A DNA stretch of 16,784 nucleotides from JBEKLJ01 sp050010255 (GCA_050010255.1 JBEKLJ010000058.1:1-16784), one strand, 5' to 3'. Counted from the stretch's first letter, positions 1 to 6,812 are shown. Numbers and translations: made by a program. Notes: generated by a model not told the origin, from the sequence alone.

Positions 1-1117
1 CTTTCTGGTGATGGCGCTGCTCTTCAAGGGAGTGCTCATCAGCGCGGCCGGACCCGCCCCCAACTACGACATGCAGCGGGTCCTCTCCTCGAAGAATCCT
101 CGCGAAGCCTCGATGATGAGCGGTTGGGTCAACGTCGTGCTGACCTTCCCGCGGTACTTCCTGATCACCGGGTTGACCGTTTTGGCCCTGGTGTTCTTCA
201 GCGAGCAGATCAAGGGGATGGGAACGCACATGGACTTCGAGCTGGTGCTTCCATACGCGCTGGGCCGGTTCGTTCCGGCCGGTCTGCTCGGATTCCTCAT
301 CGCCGGCCTGCTGGCGGCCTATATGTCCAACTTCGCCGCAACGGTGAATGCCGCCCCGCCGTACTTCGTGAACGATATCTACAAGCGCTTCATCAACCCC
401 CATGCACGCCCGAAGACGTACGTACGCTTGAGCTACCTCAGTTCGTTCCTGGTGGTGGTCATCGGCGTCCTGGTCGGTTGGTACGTCGCCTCGGTGAACT
501 CCGTGGTCCTTTGGATCGTCTCCGGGCTCTGGGGCGGCTACACGGCTTCCAACGTGCTGAAGTGGTACTGGTGGCGGTTTAACGGGTACGGCTACTTCTG
601 GGGGATGGCCACGGGCATCACAGCATCGCTGACGGTGCCGGCGATCCTGGACAGGATCCCCGCCCTGCAGGCGTTCGCGCAGCAGCGCTCGGTGAACCTG
701 GAAGTCTCTTTGGGATTCGCGGTGGTGTTCTTGACCTCGTTGATCGGCTGCCTCCTTGGCACGTTCCTCACCCAGCCCGAAGAGGAGGCAGTCCTGAAGG
801 AGTTTTACCGCCGGGTGCGGCCCTGGGGCTTCTGGGGTCCGATTCGCGAGAGGGTCCTTCGGGAAGACCCCTCGTTCAAGCCCAACCCGGATTTCAAGCG
901 CGACATGTTCAATGTGCTGGTCGGCGTGGTCTGGCAAGTCAGCCTGGTAGCCTTGCCGATCTACATCGTGATCCAGAAGATCAACTACACCTTGATCGCG
1001 CTGGCGGTGGTGCTCGTAACCTCGCTCATTCTGAAGTTAACCTGGTATGACCACCTGAAGAAGCAGGAAGCCGAGATGAGCGCCAACGCCGAGTTGTTAA
1101 AGGGCTCGGCCGCATAG
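1..1117 (+). CDS. Sodium:solute symporter (SSS family), C-terminal part; 5' end outside the window
   Basis: The reading frame is open from base 2 with no upstream stop, so the gene begins before the window. About 370 residues are visible. They hold roughly eight or nine hydrophobic segments, including those near FLITGLTVLALVFF, GLLGFLIAGLLAAYMSNFA, VVVIGVLVGWYVASV and LIALAVVLVTSLIL, so this is an integral inner-membrane protein. The stretch GPAPNYDMQRVLSSKNPREA followed by a membrane segment matches, from memory, bacterial SSS transporters (sugar- or solute-sodium cotransport). The loop with Trp-rich WYWWRF and a charged cytoplasmic segment near LKEFYRRVRPWGFWGP is also typical of this subgroup. 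The substrate cannot be read from this part. It ends in a short hydrophilic tail and converges on the next gene. I am confident of the family and unsure of the substrate. Confidence 0.85.
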   Translation, partial: FLVMALLFKGVLISAAGPAPNYDMQRVLSSKNPREASMMSGWVNVVLTFPRYFLITGLTVLALVFFSEQIKGMGTHMDFELVLPYALGRFVPAGLLGFLIAGLLAAYMSNFAATVNAAPPYFVNDIYKRFINPHARPKTYVRLSYLSSFLVVVIGVLVGWYVASVNSVVLWIVSGLWGGYTASNVLKWYWWRFNGYGYFWGMATGITASLTVPAILDRIPALQAFAQQRSVNLEVSLGFAVVFLTSLIGCLLGTFLTQPEEEAVLKEFYRRVRPWGFWGPIRERVLREDPSFKPNPDFKRDMFNVLVGVVWQVSLVALPIYIVIQKINYTLIALAVVLVTSLILKLTWYDHLKKQEAEMSANAELLKGSAA

Positions 1118-1140
1118 GCCGCTTTTCTCGCCGACAACCT

Positions 1141-1156
1141 GCCGCGGCGACGCGGC
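1141..1156. terminator. GC-rich hairpin between convergent genes, possible terminator
   Basis: The sequence has 6-bp arms GCCGCG and CGCGGC around a GCGA loop, in the 57-bp gap between two convergent genes. There is no T-run on either side, so intrinsic termination is uncertain. Position is the main support. Confidence 0.3.
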
Positions 1157-1174
1157 CGAGCGCGCCCCTAGGAA

Positions 1175-1942
1175 TCAGGCCTCGCTCTTGGGCTGCTGCC
1201 GGCTGGCCTCTGCGGGGAACACGGCGTAGCCCTCGGGCGGCGGGAAGATGTCGTGGAGCAGCTCCAGGCGCCGGCGGAGATGGCGGCTGGGAAGCTGCCG
1301 CGGGCCGGTGTCCACGTCTATGTCGCAGCAGATGCCATGCAGGTACAGCGTCAGCGTGTCAATCAGGGACTGCCGCGCGTAGCTGCGGAACAGTTTGGTG
1401 TCCCGGCGCACATGGGACTGCTTCTGGAGGAGCGCCTGCTTGAGCTTCCAGCCCTCCTCATCGGCCTCGCCGTGAACGCGGTTCCGCAGCTCGTCTCTCA
1501 GCAGGTCGGCGTAATCGCTCAGCCGCTCGAAGTGCGCATGATCGACCGCCAGCGCAGCCACCGCCCGATAGAAGAAGTAGTGGTAGTCGGCCACCTCGCG
1601 GTCCTTCAGGGCGAAGACCAGTACGCCGTCGCCCTCGGCCATGAACTGGGCCGACCAATCGCGCGACCGCTCGGCCGGCCGCTCGAAGGCCACCCGCCCC
1701 GGGCCGCTTCCCGCCGCCCGCGCCAGATAGGGCACGAAGATGATCGATACGGGCGGCAGGCCGGCTTGCAGCCCCGGGGGCAGCGCGGCCACCGGCTCCT
1801 GCAGATACTCCTTGATGTCGTCCTCGGTCAGGGGCAGTGCGGAGAAGTACGCCAGCCGGTTGCTGACCGGGATCATTTCCTGCCGGAAACGTTTGGCGAA
1901 TTCCTGGACCGTGAGTTTGGCGAGGTCTGGAGGGCTGGACAT
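1175..1942 (-). CDS. Conserved-looking protein of unknown function, 255 aa
   Basis: I do not recognise this protein. It is soluble with no signal peptide or membrane helix. It starts LAKLTVQEFAKRFRQEMIPV, has a hydrophobic patch around VSIIFVPYLARAAG and an aromatic segment DYHYFFYRAVAAL. A long charged, probably helical middle follows (RLSDYADLLRDELRNRVHG, then KLKQALLQKQSHVRRDTKLF). Near the end is LTLYLHGICCDIDVD with two adjacent cysteines, then an Arg-rich segment and a disordered tail. The ATG is preceded by a GGAG about 12 nt upstream and lies 17 nt after the stop of the pseudouridine synthase gene on the same strand, so the two are probably co-transcribed. A role linked to RNA modification would be guesswork. 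Codon use looks like that of its neighbours, and I am confident it is a real gene. Confidence 0.75.
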   Translation of the reverse strand: MSSPPDLAKLTVQEFAKRFRQEMIPVSNRLAYFSALPLTEDDIKEYLQEPVAALPPGLQAGLPPVSIIFVPYLARAAGSGPGRVAFERPAERSRDWSAQFMAEGDGVLVFALKDREVADYHYFFYRAVAALAVDHAHFERLSDYADLLRDELRNRVHGEADEEGWKLKQALLQKQSHVRRDTKLFRSYARQSLIDTLTLYLHGICCDIDVDTGPRQLPSRHLRRRLELLHDIFPPPEGYAVFPAEASRQQPKSEA

Positions 1943-1959
1943 CCGTCTAACACTCCATT

Positions 1960-2736
1960 CTACTCGCGGCCCCGCCCGAGCGCCCGTACCTCCTGGCGGC
2001 TCAGCGGCCGGCGCCGCCCGATCTCCAGGGTGCCGATGCGGATCTCGCCGATCGCCGTGCGCACGAGCTTCAGCGCGCGGCTGCCCACGGCCTCGATCAT
2101 TCGCCGCACTTGCCGGTTCCTTCCCTCCGTGATGGTGATCTCCAAAAAGCTGCGCTTAACGGAATCGCGGAGGCGCGTGACGGCCGCCGGCCGCGTGGGG
2201 CCGTCGCTCAGCGCCACGCCGTGCCGCAACTCCTCGAGCGCCTCCTCGGCGAGCCGGCTGGCCGTCTTCACCAGGTAGGTTTTGGGCACCTGGCACTCCG
2301 GGTTGGTGAGGCGCTCCGCGAACTGCGTGTCATTGGTGAGAACCAGGAGCCCGCTGGTGTCCAGATCCAGCCGTCCGACCGGGAAGACCCACTCGTCGAG
2401 GTCGTCCAGCAGGTCGTAGATCGTGGGCCGGCCCAGCGGGTCCTTGCGGGTGGTGAGGTAGCCGGCCGGCTTGTACAGGAGAAGGTAGATCTTCTCCCGA
2501 CCGCGCACCGGCTTGCCGTCGAGCGTCACGCGGTCGCGCTCGAGGTCCACCCAGAAATCGGGCGTCTGGACCAGCTTGCCGTTGACGCCGACGCGGCCCG
2601 CGCCGATCCAGCTCCGGGCTTCCGTCCGGGAACCCAGGCCGGCCTTCGAGATGACGCGATCGAGCGTCTTGATGGGCCGCTCGCGCTCCTGTTTCGGCCC
2701 GGCGCGGCGCTTCGTGGCTGCGGGGGTGCGGCGCAC
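1960..2736 (-). CDS. rluB: RsuA/RluB/E/F-family rRNA pseudouridine synthase
   Basis: The enzyme isomerises a specific uridine of rRNA to pseudouridine in the cytoplasm. With a GTG start at 2736 it is 258 aa. An N-terminal S4 RNA-binding domain (about residues 23-75) starts at KTLDRVISKAGLGSRTEARS and contains GRVGVNGKLV. The synthase domain contains LLLYKPAGYLTTRKDPLGRP and the catalytic loop VGRLDLDTSGLLVLTND, where the RLD aspartate (about D124) is the family nucleophile. GRNRQVRRMIEAVG near the end is the conserved C-terminal motif. The frame stays open far upstream, antisense to hutI, so the start is a judgement: GTG codons at 2736 and 2754 are the nearest to the S4 domain. A CATACT lies six bases before the 2736 GTG and could be a -10 of a leaderless transcript. 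RluB is the likeliest name, but RsuA/RluE/RluF cannot be excluded. It heads a two-gene unit with the 255-aa protein. Confidence 0.88.
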   Translation of the reverse strand: MRRTPAATKRRAGPKQERERPIKTLDRVISKAGLGSRTEARSWIGAGRVGVNGKLVQTPDFWVDLERDRVTLDGKPVRGREKIYLLLYKPAGYLTTRKDPLGRPTIYDLLDDLDEWVFPVGRLDLDTSGLLVLTNDTQFAERLTNPECQVPKTYLVKTASRLAEEALEELRHGVALSDGPTRPAAVTRLRDSVKRSFLEITITEGRNRQVRRMIEAVGSRALKLVRTAIGEIRIGTLEIGRRRPLSRQEVRALGRGRE

Positions 2737-2853
2737 ACAAGCAGTATGCCGCACATCCGGGAGGGTACGCCGAGGACTCGCCCGGAGCGCAACTTTAGAA
2801 GCTGCCGGCCTCCCGCGCGCCGCGGCCCAAGGCGCATGAGAAGATCGGGCTAG

Positions 2854-4137
2854 ATGCCCGACCACACGCCCGTTCTCGTGCGCGGGGCGCGGCAACTCGT
2901 GACCCTGCGCGGCGCGCCCGGCCCGCGGCGCGGGCCCGCGATGCGGGAGCTGGGGATCATCCAGGACGGCTCGGTGCTGATACAGGAGGGGCGGATTGCC
3001 GGCCTGGGGCCGAGCCGCCGCGTCGAGAACCTGCCCGCGGCGCGGCGGGCGCGGGAGATCGACGCCAGCGGCCGGGTTGTGATGCCCGGATTCGTGGACA
3101 GCCACACGCACTTGATCTCGGGGCCGCCGCGCCTGAGCGACTACGAGATGCAGCTCGCGGGTCGCAGTCACCTCGAGATCGCGGCGGCGGGTGGAGGGGT
3201 CCTGTCCACGGTGCGGGAGGTCCGCGAGATGCCCGTCCGGCGCCTGGTCATGCAGGCGCGCGGAATTCTCGAGAGCTTCATCCGGCACGGGACCACGACG
3301 CTCGAAGCCAAGTCCGGCTATGGCCTGGATGAAACGGCTGAGCGAAAATCGCTGCGCGCGATCCGCGCACTGAACGGAAAGCCGCTCGACATCGTACCGA
3401 CCTATCTCGGCGCGCACGTAGTCCCCCCGGAGTACGCGGGGCGCGCCGCGGACTATGTAAGTTGGGTGTGCGCTGTGGTCATGCCGAAGATCCGCCGGCG
3501 CAACTTGGCCCGCTTCGCGGACGTTTGCTGCGAGCACGGCGCCTTCACCCTCCCGCAAGCCAGGCGGTACCTCGAAACGGCGCGGGAGCTGGGCTTTGGG
3601 TTGAAGATCCATGCCGAGCAGTTCTCGCGGACGGGCGCGGCACTGCTGGCGGTGGAGCTGGGGGCGGCGAGCGCCGATCACCTGAACTGCGCCAACGAGG
3701 AAGACATCCGCGCTCTGGCCGGCTCGGACACGATCGCGACCTTGCTGCCGGGCGCGGTCTTTCATCTGGGCCTGGAACGCTACCCTCCAGCGCGCAAGCT
3801 GATCGAGGCCGGCGCCGCGGTGGCGCTGGCCACGGGCTTCAACACCGGGACAAGCCCCACCTGCAGCATGCCGGTTGTGCTTTCAATCGCGTGCTCGCGG
3901 ATGCGCATGGCGCCAGCCGAGGCCGTGACGGCCGCGACCATCAACGGCGCGCACGCCATCGGCTCGGCGGGACGGTCCGGCTCCATCGAGATCGGGAAGG
4001 ATGCCGACCTGGTCATCTTCGACGTGCCCGACTACCGGGAGATCCCGTATCATTTCGGAGTGAACCTCGTGGCAATGACCATCCAGCGCGGGACCGTGCT
4101 CTACCGCCAGGGAGAGATTGAATGGCCGGAAGACTGA
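2854..4137 (+). CDS. hutI: Imidazolonepropionase (HutI) family protein, copy 1; catalytic Asp replaced by Gly
   Basis: HutI hydrolyses 4-imidazolone-5-propionate to N-formimino-L-glutamate, the third step of histidine degradation. The 427-aa length is near the family norm. The ATG start is fixed by an in-frame TAG immediately before it. Amidohydrolase features: DSHTH (H84, H86, metal), the substrate-binding R93 region, KSGYGLD (Y156), YLGAH (H188), KIHAE (H253, E255) and SADHL (H276). The C-terminal composite-barrel strand GSIEIGKDADLVIFDVPDYR is intact. Oddity: the family motif usually reads ATDFNPG, with Asp as metal ligand and general base, but here residues 326-332 read ATGFNTG (codon GGC). 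Either the activity is altered or lost, or this is a divergent paralogue. It overlaps ftcD by 16 bp, with the ftcD ribosome-binding site inside hutI, so the two are translationally linked. The family is certain and the activity is in doubt. Confidence 0.9.
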   Translation: MPDHTPVLVRGARQLVTLRGAPGPRRGPAMRELGIIQDGSVLIQEGRIAGLGPSRRVENLPAARRAREIDASGRVVMPGFVDSHTHLISGPPRLSDYEMQLAGRSHLEIAAAGGGVLSTVREVREMPVRRLVMQARGILESFIRHGTTTLEAKSGYGLDETAERKSLRAIRALNGKPLDIVPTYLGAHVVPPEYAGRAADYVSWVCAVVMPKIRRRNLARFADVCCEHGAFTLPQARRYLETARELGFGLKIHAEQFSRTGAALLAVELGAASADHLNCANEEDIRALAGSDTIATLLPGAVFHLGLERYPPARKLIEAGAAVALATGFNTGTSPTCSMPVVLSIACSRMRMAPAEAVTAATINGAHAIGSAGRSGSIEIGKDADLVIFDVPDYREIPYHFGVNLVAMTIQRGTVLYRQGEIEWPED

Positions 4138-5048
4138 TCGAGTGCGTGCCGAATTTTTCCGAGGGGCGCGACCCGGAGCGAATCGACAAGCTCGTCTCGG
4201 CCATCCGCTCGGCGCCGGGCGCCGTCCTCCTGGACCGGCACATGGACCCCGACCATCACCGCTCGGTGCTGACCTTCGCCGGGGCGCCAGAGGCGGTCGG
4301 CGAGGCCGCGCTGCGAGCTGTCGGCAAGGCGGTCGAGCTGATCGACCTCACCCGGCACTCCGGGGTTCACCCGCGAATCGGCGCGGCCGACGTGGTGCCG
4401 TTCATCCCCGTGGAGGGCGTGACCATCGAGGAGTGCGCCGGTATCGCCGAACGCGTGGGCCAGGAGATCTGGAAGAGATACCAGGTGCCGGTCTACCTTT
4501 ACGAGGCGGCCGCGCGCCGGCCGGACCGAATCAACCTGGAGAACGTCCGCCGGGGCCAGTTCGAGGGCTTGCGCGGCAAGATCGCGGTGAGACCGGAGCT
4601 CGCGCCCGATATCGGCGAGCCGCGGGTGCATCCAACCGCTGGAGCGACGGCGGTGGGGGCGCGGAAATACCTCATCGCTTACAACATCAACCTTGGCACG
4701 CCGGACGTCGACATCGCCAAGCGCATCGCCAGGACGATCCGGTTCTCCTCGGGCGGATTCCGGTGCGTGAAGGCCATGGGTGTGCCGCTCGGCTCGCGCG
4801 GTCTCGCGCAGGTATCCATCAACCTCACCGATTTCGAGCAGACGCCCGTGCATCGGGTATTTGAGACGGTGCGGACTGAGGCGGAGCGGTGCGGCGTCTC
4901 GATCGTCGGCAGCGAGATCGTGGGTTTGATCCCGAAGAAGGCGTTCGAGATGGCGCCAGAGGACTACCTGCGTTGCGAGAATTTCGGACCCCATGTGATT
5001 CTCGAGAACCGGCTGGCGGAGGCGCAGGCTGGCGGAGAGCTGGGCTAG
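4122..5048 (+). CDS. ftcD: Glutamate formimidoyltransferase
   Basis: FtcD transfers the formimino group of N-formimino-L-glutamate to tetrahydrofolate, giving glutamate and 5-formimino-THF. At 308 aa it is the stand-alone transferase form, without the C-terminal cyclodeaminase domain of the animal enzyme. It begins AGRLIECVPNFSEGRDPERI, the family's N-terminal signature. LTRHSGVHPRIGAADVVPFI contains H83, matching the catalytic His82 of the porcine enzyme. Further matches are VHPTAGATAVGARKYLIAYN and VSINLTDFEQTPVHRVFE in the second subdomain, and GSEIVGLIPKKAFEM near the end. The start is supported by GGAGAG at 4111-4116, five bases upstream. It overlaps hutI copy 1 by 16 bp in another frame. 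The next gene is a second hutI, 262 bp away. All expected motifs are present, so it is probably functional even if the adjacent HutI is not. Confidence 0.95.
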   Translation: MAGRLIECVPNFSEGRDPERIDKLVSAIRSAPGAVLLDRHMDPDHHRSVLTFAGAPEAVGEAALRAVGKAVELIDLTRHSGVHPRIGAADVVPFIPVEGVTIEECAGIAERVGQEIWKRYQVPVYLYEAAARRPDRINLENVRRGQFEGLRGKIAVRPELAPDIGEPRVHPTAGATAVGARKYLIAYNINLGTPDVDIAKRIARTIRFSSGGFRCVKAMGVPLGSRGLAQVSINLTDFEQTPVHRVFETVRTEAERCGVSIVGSEIVGLIPKKAFEMAPEDYLRCENFGPHVILENRLAEAQAGGELG

Positions 5049-5072
5049 CCCCAACAGTGTTCAGTCAGCACC

Positions 5073-5082
5073 GGAGCGCTCC
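5073..5082. promoter_or_regulatory. Perfect 10-bp palindrome upstream of hutI copy 2
   Basis: GGAGCGCTCC reads the same on both strands and lies 24 bp after ftcD, in the 262-bp gap before hutI copy 2. It could be a small operator, but 10-bp GC-rich palindromes arise often by chance at this base composition. A possible promoter (TTGTGA at 5098-5103, AATGCT at 5121-5126, 17-bp spacing) lies downstream and is equally weak. Confidence 0.2.
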
Positions 5083-5137
5083 TGTGGCGCGCACTGATTG
5101 TGAGCTCCCCCGGAAACGGCAATGCTAGAGTGAAGGC

Positions 5138-5305
5138 ATGCCAGGCGCCGCCCGGGCTCCGGGTGGCGCTGCGATCCAGTGCGAAGGGCGGCCGCAGAAA
5201 GCGGAGCTGCGGATGCCGATGAGCAGCCAGGATCGCCCAGAGGCCATCAGGTCCGCGCCCCCGACGGAACTCGAGGCCACCGCGCGGGGGGGCCCGGACC
5301 GCTGA
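5138..5305 (+). CDS. Possible 55-aa leader ORF ahead of hutI copy 2
   Basis: An ATG at 5138 opens a 55-codon frame beginning MPGAARAPGGAAIQCEGRPQ and ending GGPDR. Its TGA lies five bases before the hutI copy 2 ATG, a spacing that would allow translational coupling. The product is Ala/Pro/Arg-rich with no recognisable domain, signal peptide or membrane helix, and only a weak purine-rich AGAGTGAAGG stands before the ATG. In DNA of this GC content a frame of this length is easily fortuitous. Outside it, the gap 5049-5310 holds only the weak sites noted above. Confidence 0.2.
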   Translation: MPGAARAPGGAAIQCEGRPQKAELRMPMSSQDRPEAIRSAPPTELEATARGGPDR

Positions 5306-5310
5306 CATGG

Positions 5311-6642
5311 ATGGACAACCACACGCCCGTCCTCGTGCGCGGGGCGCGGCAACTCGTGACCCTGCGCGGCGCGCCCGGCCCACGGCGCGGGCCTGCGATG
5401 CGGGAGCTGGCGATCATTCAGGATGGCGCCGTGCTGATCCACGAAGGGCGGATCGCCAGCCTGGGGCCGAGCCGCCGCGTGGAGAATCTGGCCGCGGCAC
5501 GGCGGGCCCGGGAGATCGACGCCAGCGGGCACGTTGTCATGCCCGGCTTTGTGGACAGTCACACGCACCTGGTGTGCGGCCCGGCGCGGCTCGCCGATTA
5601 CGAGATGGGGCTGGCGGGCGCCAGCCGCCTGGAGATTGCCCAAGCGGGCGGCGGCATCCTGGCCAGCGTCCACGCGTTGCGCGAGACGCCTATCCGGCGG
5701 CTCATCCTCCAGGTGCGCAACACGCTGGGCGGCTTTATCCGCCACGGCACCACGACCCTGGAGGCCAAGAGCGGTTACGGCCTCGACGAAACCGGCGAGC
5801 GCAAGACGTTGCGCGCGATTCGTGCGCTCGACGGCAAGCCGCTCGACATCGCGGCGACCTACCTCGGCGCGCACGCGGTCCCGTCCGAGTACGCTGGCCG
5901 CGCTGACGATTACGTCGAGTGGATGTGCTCTTACCTGATGCCGAGAATCCGCCGCCGCAACCTGGCGCGGTTCGCCGACGCCTGCTGCGACCAGGACGCC
6001 TTCACGCTGACTCAGGTGCGGCGCTACCTGGAGGCGGCGCGCGCGCTGGGCTTCCGGCTCAAGATTCACGCCGAACGGTTCTCCTGGAGCGGCGCCGCCA
6101 GGCTGGCGGTCGAACTGGGCGCGATCAGCGCCTCGCACCTGGAGTGCGCCTCCGACGACGACATCGGCCAGTTGGCCGGCTCACAAACGATCGCCACGCT
6201 CCTGCCGGGCGCGGTGTTCCATCTCGGCCTGAGCCGCTATCCGGCGGCGCGGAAGATGATCGAGTCGGGCGTCGCGGTGGCCCTGGCGACGGGCTTCAAG
6301 CCCGGCTCCAGCCCGACCTGCAGCATGCCGATGGTCCTCGCGCTGGCCTGCTCCCAGATGCGCATGACGCCGGCCGAGGCCGTCGCCGCGGCGACCGTCA
6401 ACGGAGCCTGCGCACTAGGCTGCGGCGACCGCGCCGGCTCGATCGAGGCCGGCAAGAGCGCCGACCTGGTGATCTTCGACGTGCCCGACTACCGGGAGAT
6501 CCCCTACCATTTTGGAGTGAACCTCGTGGCCATGACCATCCAGCGCGGGACCGTGCTCTACCGTAGGGGAGAGATCGAGGGGCCGGAAGACTGGTCGAGT
6601 GGGCGCCGAACCTCCCCGCGGGCTGCGAGGCGGCGAAGGTGA
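5311..6642 (+). CDS. hutI: Imidazolonepropionase (HutI) family protein, copy 2; same Asp-to-Gly change, foreign C-terminal tail
   Basis: This is a tandem paralogue of the upstream hutI: by hand count 335 of 427 aligned residues are identical (about 78%) with no indel. The frame is open to 5179, but the ATG at 5311 gives the same N-terminus as copy 1 (DNHTPVLVRGARQL). Metal and substrate residues are kept: H84, H86, Y156, H188, H253, E255 and H276. As in copy 1 the catalytic Asp is Gly (ATGFKPG, G328). Here the neighbouring conserved Asn is also Lys (K330), and the Asp of SADHL is Ser. The stop of copy 1 (TGA) is TGG here, so the protein runs 16 residues further into WSSGRRTSPRAARRRR, which is an ftcD relic read in the wrong frame. 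It could be a second-function paralogue, a substrate-binding non-enzyme or a decaying copy. The intact frame and absence of indels argue for selection. Confidence 0.85.
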   Translation: MDNHTPVLVRGARQLVTLRGAPGPRRGPAMRELAIIQDGAVLIHEGRIASLGPSRRVENLAAARRAREIDASGHVVMPGFVDSHTHLVCGPARLADYEMGLAGASRLEIAQAGGGILASVHALRETPIRRLILQVRNTLGGFIRHGTTTLEAKSGYGLDETGERKTLRAIRALDGKPLDIAATYLGAHAVPSEYAGRADDYVEWMCSYLMPRIRRRNLARFADACCDQDAFTLTQVRRYLEAARALGFRLKIHAERFSWSGAARLAVELGAISASHLECASDDDIGQLAGSQTIATLLPGAVFHLGLSRYPAARKMIESGVAVALATGFKPGSSPTCSMPMVLALACSQMRMTPAEAVAAATVNGACALGCGDRAGSIEAGKSADLVIFDVPDYREIPYHFGVNLVAMTIQRGTVLYRRGEIEGPEDWSSGRRTSPRAARRRR

Positions 6643-6647
6643 ACGCT
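6579..6647 (+). pseudogene. ftcD: Remnant of the 5' end of a second ftcD
   Basis: The alignment between the two hutI genes continues, with a constant 2457-bp offset, past the hutI stop and into the position of the ftcD start. Here the ftcD ATG is GGG. Read in the ftcD frame, about 22 codons still resemble FtcD: AGRLVEWAPN against AGRLIECVPN, then L-P-A-G against F-S-E-G. The resemblance fades near 6650, where the palindromic repeat region begins, and nothing of the remaining FtcD is left before lipA. The fragment also encodes the 16-residue tail of HutI copy 2 in another frame. It shows that the ancestral duplication included at least part of ftcD. Confidence 0.7.
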
Positions 6648-6677
6648 CCCGAGCAGGCCGCCGGCGCTCGCCGTAGC

Positions 6678-6784
6678 GCGGGCACTCGTGCCTGCCGCGT
6701 CGCCACTCCTGGCGACGCAGGGCGAGTGCGGGGACAGGCCCGGGAAGACGTCGGCTGAAGCCGACGCTGCAAGCTGAAGCTCGC
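6678..6784. repeat. REP-like composite of palindromes, element A
   Basis: Four hairpins lie in about 107 bp between hutI copy 2 and lipA. (1) 6678-6695 pairs around a TC loop with GGCAC against GTGCC at its core. (2) 6697-6718 has perfect 9-bp arms GCGTCGCCA and TGGCGACGC with loop CTCC. (3) 6749-6766 has 7-bp arms CGTCGGC and GCCGACG with a TGAA loop. (4) 6769-6784 has imperfect arms GCAAGC and GCTCGC, again with TGAA. Between 2 and 3, positions 6721-6747 form a 27-bp box that is 23/27 identical to 14052-14078 in element B. The modular form suggests a non-coding dispersed repeat of the REP/BIME kind. No transposase or target-site duplication is visible. Confidence 0.65.
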
Positions 6785-6812
6785 GCCACAAAACTAGAGT
6801 TCGCGCCACAAA
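6781..6812. repeat. 12-bp direct repeat, two copies with a 20-bp period
   Basis: TCGCGCCACAAA occurs at 6781-6792 and at 6801-6812. The first copy overlaps the end of the last hairpin of element A. It may be a repeat-edge duplication or a pair of binding sites upstream of lipA. Confidence 0.5.

Noticed and set aside
1121..1131. Short match CGCTTTTCTC near 1121 and 13958 as a shared regulatory element
   Set aside because: Only about ten bases match and the flanks diverge; chance is a sufficient explanation.
2846..2856. GGCTAGATG before hutI copy 1 as a -10 box for a leaderless transcript
   Set aside because: The match to a -10 consensus is poor and its overlap with the ATG would place the transcript start inside the gene.
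2737..3765. Long minus-strand open frame antisense to hutI copy 1, continuous with the pseudouridine synthase
   Set aside because: It mirrors hutI codons in a GC-rich gene, has no family motif, and a similar frame occurs antisense to hutI copy 2. The plus-strand gene explains the conservation.
5179..5310. N-terminal extension of HutI copy 2 by 44 residues
   Set aside because: Homology to copy 1 begins at the ATG at 5311; the extra residues are low-complexity and unlike any HutI N-terminus.
5125..6138. 337-codon minus-strand frame antisense to hutI copy 2
   Set aside because: Same shadow effect as for copy 1; its resemblance to the other antisense frame follows from the gene duplication.
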